Below, in pieces: positions 4,367-6,063 of a stretch of 6,063 nt of DNA. Under the pieces are notes generated by a model. That model did no database searches. It was not told the origin of the DNA and saw only the letters and a program-made list of their open reading frames with translations. A program made the position numbers and the translations under genes. This DNA is from Caulobacter sp. (GTDB lineage: Bacteria > Pseudomonadota > Alphaproteobacteria > Caulobacterales > Caulobacteraceae), in assembly GCA_028291125.1 (NCBI GenBank), contig JAQGIN010000460.1, positions 1 through 6,063 of the forward strand, read 5' to 3'. Positions within the stretch are counted from its first letter, which is position 1; each line of letters starts with the position of its first letter.

Positions 4367-5278
4367 ATGAGATCTCTTCGACACGCCTTTCCGGATCCAG
4401 AACTGCTGTTCAGTTTGGAGCCGGAAGAAATCGCCGGTCAGCTCCTACTCGTGATCAAGGCGGATCCGGGTACGAACGGCATGTACAGCCGTGGCAACAG
4501 CCTTGCATCACTTACCGCTGGCTACCCGGATGAGTGGCAGCAAGAGACATCTCTTGCGATCTCCGAGGCATGGATGTGGCTTGAAAGCCAAGTTCTCCTT
4601 ATCCCCGCTGAAGGGACAAATGGGAGTAACGGATGGCGCGTACTCAGCCGGCGTGCGCAGCGGTTGGACTCTATTGTCGCCTTCAACACGATGCGAATCG
4701 CTAGGCTCCTACCAAAAGATCTACTGCACTCTGATTTGCCCGATCAGGTTTGGGTAAATTTTATGCGAGGTGATTTCGACACTGCCGTTTTCCAAACAAT
4801 GAAAGCCGTTGAAATAGGGATTCGCGAAGCGGCCGGATTTTCAAATGATCTTGTGGGAGTTCGGCTGGCACGAGATGCGTTTCACGTAGATCGAGGCCCA
4901 CTGCGCGATGCAACTGCTGAGGCTGGCGAAAGACAGTCTACGATGGAACTTTTCGCCGGTGCGTTGGGCACGTTCAAAAACCCCCAATCTCATCGGCTGG
5001 CGCGCCTGAAACCCTTGGGGGAATTGGAGCTCTGGCGTCTGACCGCTGGGCCTTCTTTCCACACCCCAAGCCTTCCGTCATTCCAGGCCTTGTGCCTGGA
5101 ACCCCTCTCTCCGCCGCAGGGGCGGTGGAGGACGGCGGCGCGCGCCGCCGTCGCGGCGTCTCACGTGGACGCTGAGCCCGGGGTTTTCGCCACAAGGGCG
5201 AGAATGACGGCTGAAGAGGGGGCGGACGCCAGAGCAAGCTCGCCGCCAAGGCCTTCAAGGCGGGGTCTTGGCGGCTGA
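4367..5278 (+). CDS. TIGR02391/Ymh-like protein, 3' end probably replaced
   Basis: Residues about 128-210 resemble the C-terminal domain of the TIGR02391 (Hypoth_Ymh) family: VWVNFMRGDFDTAVFQTMKA, VEIGIREAAGF, DLVGVRLARDAF, GPL, then MELFAGALGTFKNPQSHR. In the family this block is followed by a helix with a PEEA...LAS pattern. Here, after R210 (codon ends 4996), the frame turns into Pro/Arg/Ala-rich sequence translated from a repeat element, so residues 211-303 are probably not native and the gene is likely truncated or frameshifted. Residues 1-127 have no motif I recognise. GC is low: 25 of 60 bases at 4741-4800 against 43 of 60 at 3661-3720 in the patatin gene, which suggests horizontal acquisition. 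The KNPQSH end resembles a HEPN-type [R/K]NxxxH motif, but RNase or defence activity is speculation. No ribosome site precedes the ATG. Confidence 0.6.
   Translation: MRSLRHAFPDPELLFSLEPEEIAGQLLLVIKADPGTNGMYSRGNSLASLTAGYPDEWQQETSLAISEAWMWLESQVLLIPAEGTNGSNGWRVLSRRAQRLDSIVAFNTMRIARLLPKDLLHSDLPDQVWVNFMRGDFDTAVFQTMKAVEIGIREAAGFSNDLVGVRLARDAFHVDRGPLRDATAEAGERQSTMELFAGALGTFKNPQSHRLARLKPLGELELWRLTAGPSFHTPSLPSFQALCLEPLSPPQGRWRTAARAAVAASHVDAEPGVFATRARMTAEEGADARASSPPRPSRRGLGG
5075..5210. repeat. MITE-like composite of two inverted hairpin units
   Basis: The element is bounded by perfect 9-bp inverted ends, CCGTCATTC (5075-5083) and GAATGACGG (5202-5210). Its terminal 31 bases (5075-5105 and the complement of 5180-5210) match at 24 of 31 positions. 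Each unit is itself a hairpin with a CTTGT/ACAAG loop: TTCCAGGC/GCCTGGAA at 5081-5101 and TTTTCGCC/GGCGAGAA at 5184-5204. Three stem positions differ between the units by paired, compensatory changes. Between them lie a small CCGCC/GGCGG hairpin (5111-5125) and a 22-bp perfect palindrome (5131-5152). This looks like a dispersed intergenic repeat or non-autonomous element. No clear target-site duplication is visible, and copy number cannot be judged from this window. Confidence 0.65.
5131..5152. repeat. Perfect 22-bp GC palindrome
   Basis: The sequence GACGGCGGCGC followed at once by its reverse complement forms an uninterrupted 22-bp palindrome made almost wholly of G and C. It lies near the middle of the inverted-repeat element and would extrude as a cruciform only with difficulty, having no loop. 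It may mark the symmetry axis or fold-back centre of the element. Confidence 0.75.
5242..5275. terminator. Nested stem-loop between convergent genes
   Basis: GCCGCCAAG (5242-5250) pairs perfectly with CTTGGCGGC (5267-5275). The 16-nt interior contains a second inverted repeat, GCCTT-C-AAGGC (5251-5261). It lies between the + strand Ymh-like gene and the - strand gene ending at 5341, so a bidirectional transcription barrier is plausible. It lacks a proper T-run on either side. A further short inverted repeat, GCCTCG-C-CGAGGC, is at 5321-5333. Apart from this hairpin and the element at 5075-5210, I see nothing gene-like in 4997-5340. Confidence 0.4.
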
Positions 5279-5340
5279 AAATGGCGGCCATGAGTCGGAT
5301 GTGGAGGCTGGTCGCCGCCGGCCTCGCCGAGGCGGGACGT

Positions 5341-5772
5341 CTAGCGCGGCGGTCCGGGACGCTCGCAACGCGGATCGGTGAGGGCCCGCCCCGTGGCGCG
5401 CAGCAGGCCGTCCGGGCCGGGCGTCACCTCGACCGGGACCACGGAGTAGTAGCTGCCGCCGTTCAGGGCGCGATCGGTGACGCAGATCACCGTCCGGTCG
5501 CCTTCGGTCGACAGGACGCCGACATCGTACATCCAGCCGCCGTCCGCCTGCAGAACGGTGACGCTGAACGACGTCTCCTCCCGCTGGGTGAAGCCATAGT
5601 CGGCCAGGGTCTTGAGCGTCGGCGAACGGCGGGGCCCGATCGAGTTGCGGAAGGAGGTCATGTCGAGCCGGTCGACCACCTCCCGCGCCGACGGCGGCGC
5701 GGCCGCGGCCGGACCGGCCAGAACCGCCAGGGCGAGGCTCGGGACCAGAAGGCGGCGAAGGGTGGGGGACAT
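5341..5772 (-). CDS. Small exported protein of unknown function
   Basis: The 143-residue product begins with a typical signal peptide: MSPTLRRLL, hydrophobic to about residue 20, then AGPAAAAPPSA with cleavage likely between residues 24 and 29. The mature part of about 115 residues has a helical start (AREVVDRLDMTSFRNSIG) followed by alternating strand-like segments (SFSVTVLQ, WMYDVGVLS, RTVICVTDRA, SYYSVVPVEVTP). Two cysteines, C97 and C136, could pair in the periplasm. I do not recognise the family. A GAGG sequence 6 nt before the ATG is a plausible ribosome site. The gene is divergent from the nitronate monooxygenase gene and convergent with the Ymh-like gene. Codon use is GC-rich like the host, and exported-protein features make it a credible real gene. 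Confidence 0.8.
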   Translation of the reverse strand: MSPTLRRLLVPSLALAVLAGPAAAAPPSAREVVDRLDMTSFRNSIGPRRSPTLKTLADYGFTQREETSFSVTVLQADGGWMYDVGVLSTEGDRTVICVTDRALNGGSYYSVVPVEVTPGPDGLLRATGRALTDPRCERPGPPR

Positions 5773-5786
5773 GGCGAGCCTCGCGA

Positions 5787-5798
5787 GAATCTAGACTC
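5787..5798. promoter_or_regulatory. Two adjacent GANTC methylation sites
   Basis: GAATC (5787-5791) and GACTC (5794-5798) are separated by two bases and form GAATCTAGACTC, a near-palindrome centred on TCTAGA. GANTC is the target of the cell-cycle methylase CcrM in many alphaproteobacteria. The pair lies 15-26 bases upstream of the start of the exported-protein gene, probably in its promoter or leader. Methylation-linked expression is possible but not shown. Confidence 0.4.
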
Positions 5799-5818
5799 CA
5801 GCCTCGCAGACCGTGGGC

Positions 5819-5859
5819 GCGCAAGCCAGCCGCCGCCTGACCTCGCGGCAGGCTTGCGC
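5819..5859. repeat. Large stem-loop in divergent intergenic region
   Basis: GCGCAAGCC (5819-5827) pairs with GGCTTGCGC (5851-5859). After one A-A mismatch the stem continues as GCCGC/GCGGC (5829-5833 with 5845-5849), giving 14 base pairs around an 11-nt loop. It lies between two divergent genes, where a terminator is not expected, so an operator, a leader structure of the nitronate monooxygenase gene or a dispersed palindromic repeat is more likely. Confidence 0.55.
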
Positions 5860-5902
5860 CGGCCGCCGTCCAGCCCATGCTGGCCAAAACGGGAGGACGT
5901 CC

Positions 5903-6063
5903 ATGACCCTGCGCACGCCGCTTTGCGATCTGCTCGCCATCGAGCACCCGATCCTGCTGGCCGGCATGGGCGGGGTGTCCTACGCGCCGCTGGCGGCGGC
6001 GGTGTCGAACGCCGGCGGCTATGGCGTGCTGGGCATGGCCGGGACCAGTCCCGACTTCATCCG
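5903..6063 (+). CDS. Nitronate monooxygenase family protein (5' part)
   Basis: Only the first 53 codons are in the window; the frame is open to the edge. The start MTLRTPLCDLLAIEHPILLA followed by GMGGVSYAPLAAAVSNAGGYGVLG is the N-terminal signature of the FMN-dependent 2-nitropropane dioxygenase/nitronate monooxygenase family. HPILLAGM at residues 15-22 begins the TIM barrel near the flavin, and the Ala-Gly-Gly-rich helix and strand follow. Such enzymes oxidise alkyl nitronates; related barrels act as enoyl-ACP reductases (FabK) or other flavin oxidoreductases, and the fragment cannot separate these. A strong ribosome site, GGGAGGA at 5891-5897, lies 5 nt before the ATG. No signal peptide, so cytoplasmic. 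Confidence 0.85.
   Translation, partial: MTLRTPLCDLLAIEHPILLAGMGGVSYAPLAAAVSNAGGYGVLGMAGTSPDFI

Noticed and set aside
5014..5070. CTTGGGG / CCCCAAG inverted repeat (5014-5020 with 5064-5070)
   Set aside because: A 7-bp match across 43 bases in G/C-run sequence is easily due to chance and does not coincide with the element ends.
5255..5947. 230-codon - strand frame spanning the exported-protein gene and its flanks
   Set aside because: Its Arg/Gly/Pro-rich translation is out of frame with the signal-peptide gene and runs across the divergent spacer; it looks like a shadow.
1..6063. tRNA, rRNA or known riboswitch
   Set aside because: I saw no cloverleaf arms, rRNA-like conserved blocks or recognisable riboswitch core on either strand by eye.

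Overview
The window is GC-rich, compact DNA with short intergenic gaps, GTGA/near-overlap gene junctions, many secreted proteins and alphaproteobacterial-looking genes. Paired GANTC sites (the CcrM methylation target) and the gene content suggest a Caulobacterales-type alphaproteobacterium (Caulobacter/Phenylobacterium-like). That placement is inference from gene style, not a database match.

Layout. (i) 13-1041 (-): an exported glycine-zipper protein with ten degenerate GYYD..GRW repeats. (ii) 1180-1947 (+): peroxide-stress protein YaaA, read divergently from (i). (iii) 2030-4328 (+): a tight three-gene operon of D-3-hydroxybutyrate dehydrogenase (bdhA), a patatin-like serine hydrolase and a Nudix hydrolase. 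The junctions are 11 nt and a GTGA overlap. Its leader (1948-2029) carries an AT-rich palindrome, a possible -10, and a perfect 15-bp palindrome that contains CTGC-N3-GCAG, the type of site recalled for the polyhydroxybutyrate (PHB) regulator PhaR. (iv) 4367-about 4996 (+): a visibly lower-GC, probably acquired gene of the TIGR02391/Ymh type. It appears to lose its C-terminus, and the open frame runs on to 5278 through repeat DNA. (v) 4997-5340: repeat-rich DNA with a roughly 136-bp MITE-like element made of two inverted 31-bp hairpin units around a perfect 22-bp palindrome, then another nested hairpin. (vi) 5341-5772 (-): a small exported protein of unknown function. (vii) 5773-5902: a divergent intergenic region with two adjacent GANTC sites and a large stem-loop. 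(viii) 5903-end (+): the first 53 codons of a nitronate monooxygenase-family gene.

The most coherent biology is in (iii). The dehydrogenase keeps every substrate-pocket residue expected of a true 3-hydroxybutyrate dehydrogenase, it is coupled to a cytoplasmic patatin-fold hydrolase, and a PhaR-like operator sits just before its ribosome binding site. Together these suggest a granule-responsive PHB mobilisation operon in which the patatin protein is a candidate intracellular PHB depolymerase supplying 3-hydroxybutyrate to BdhA. The second point of interest is the repeat element, whose two halves differ by base changes that preserve hairpin pairing.
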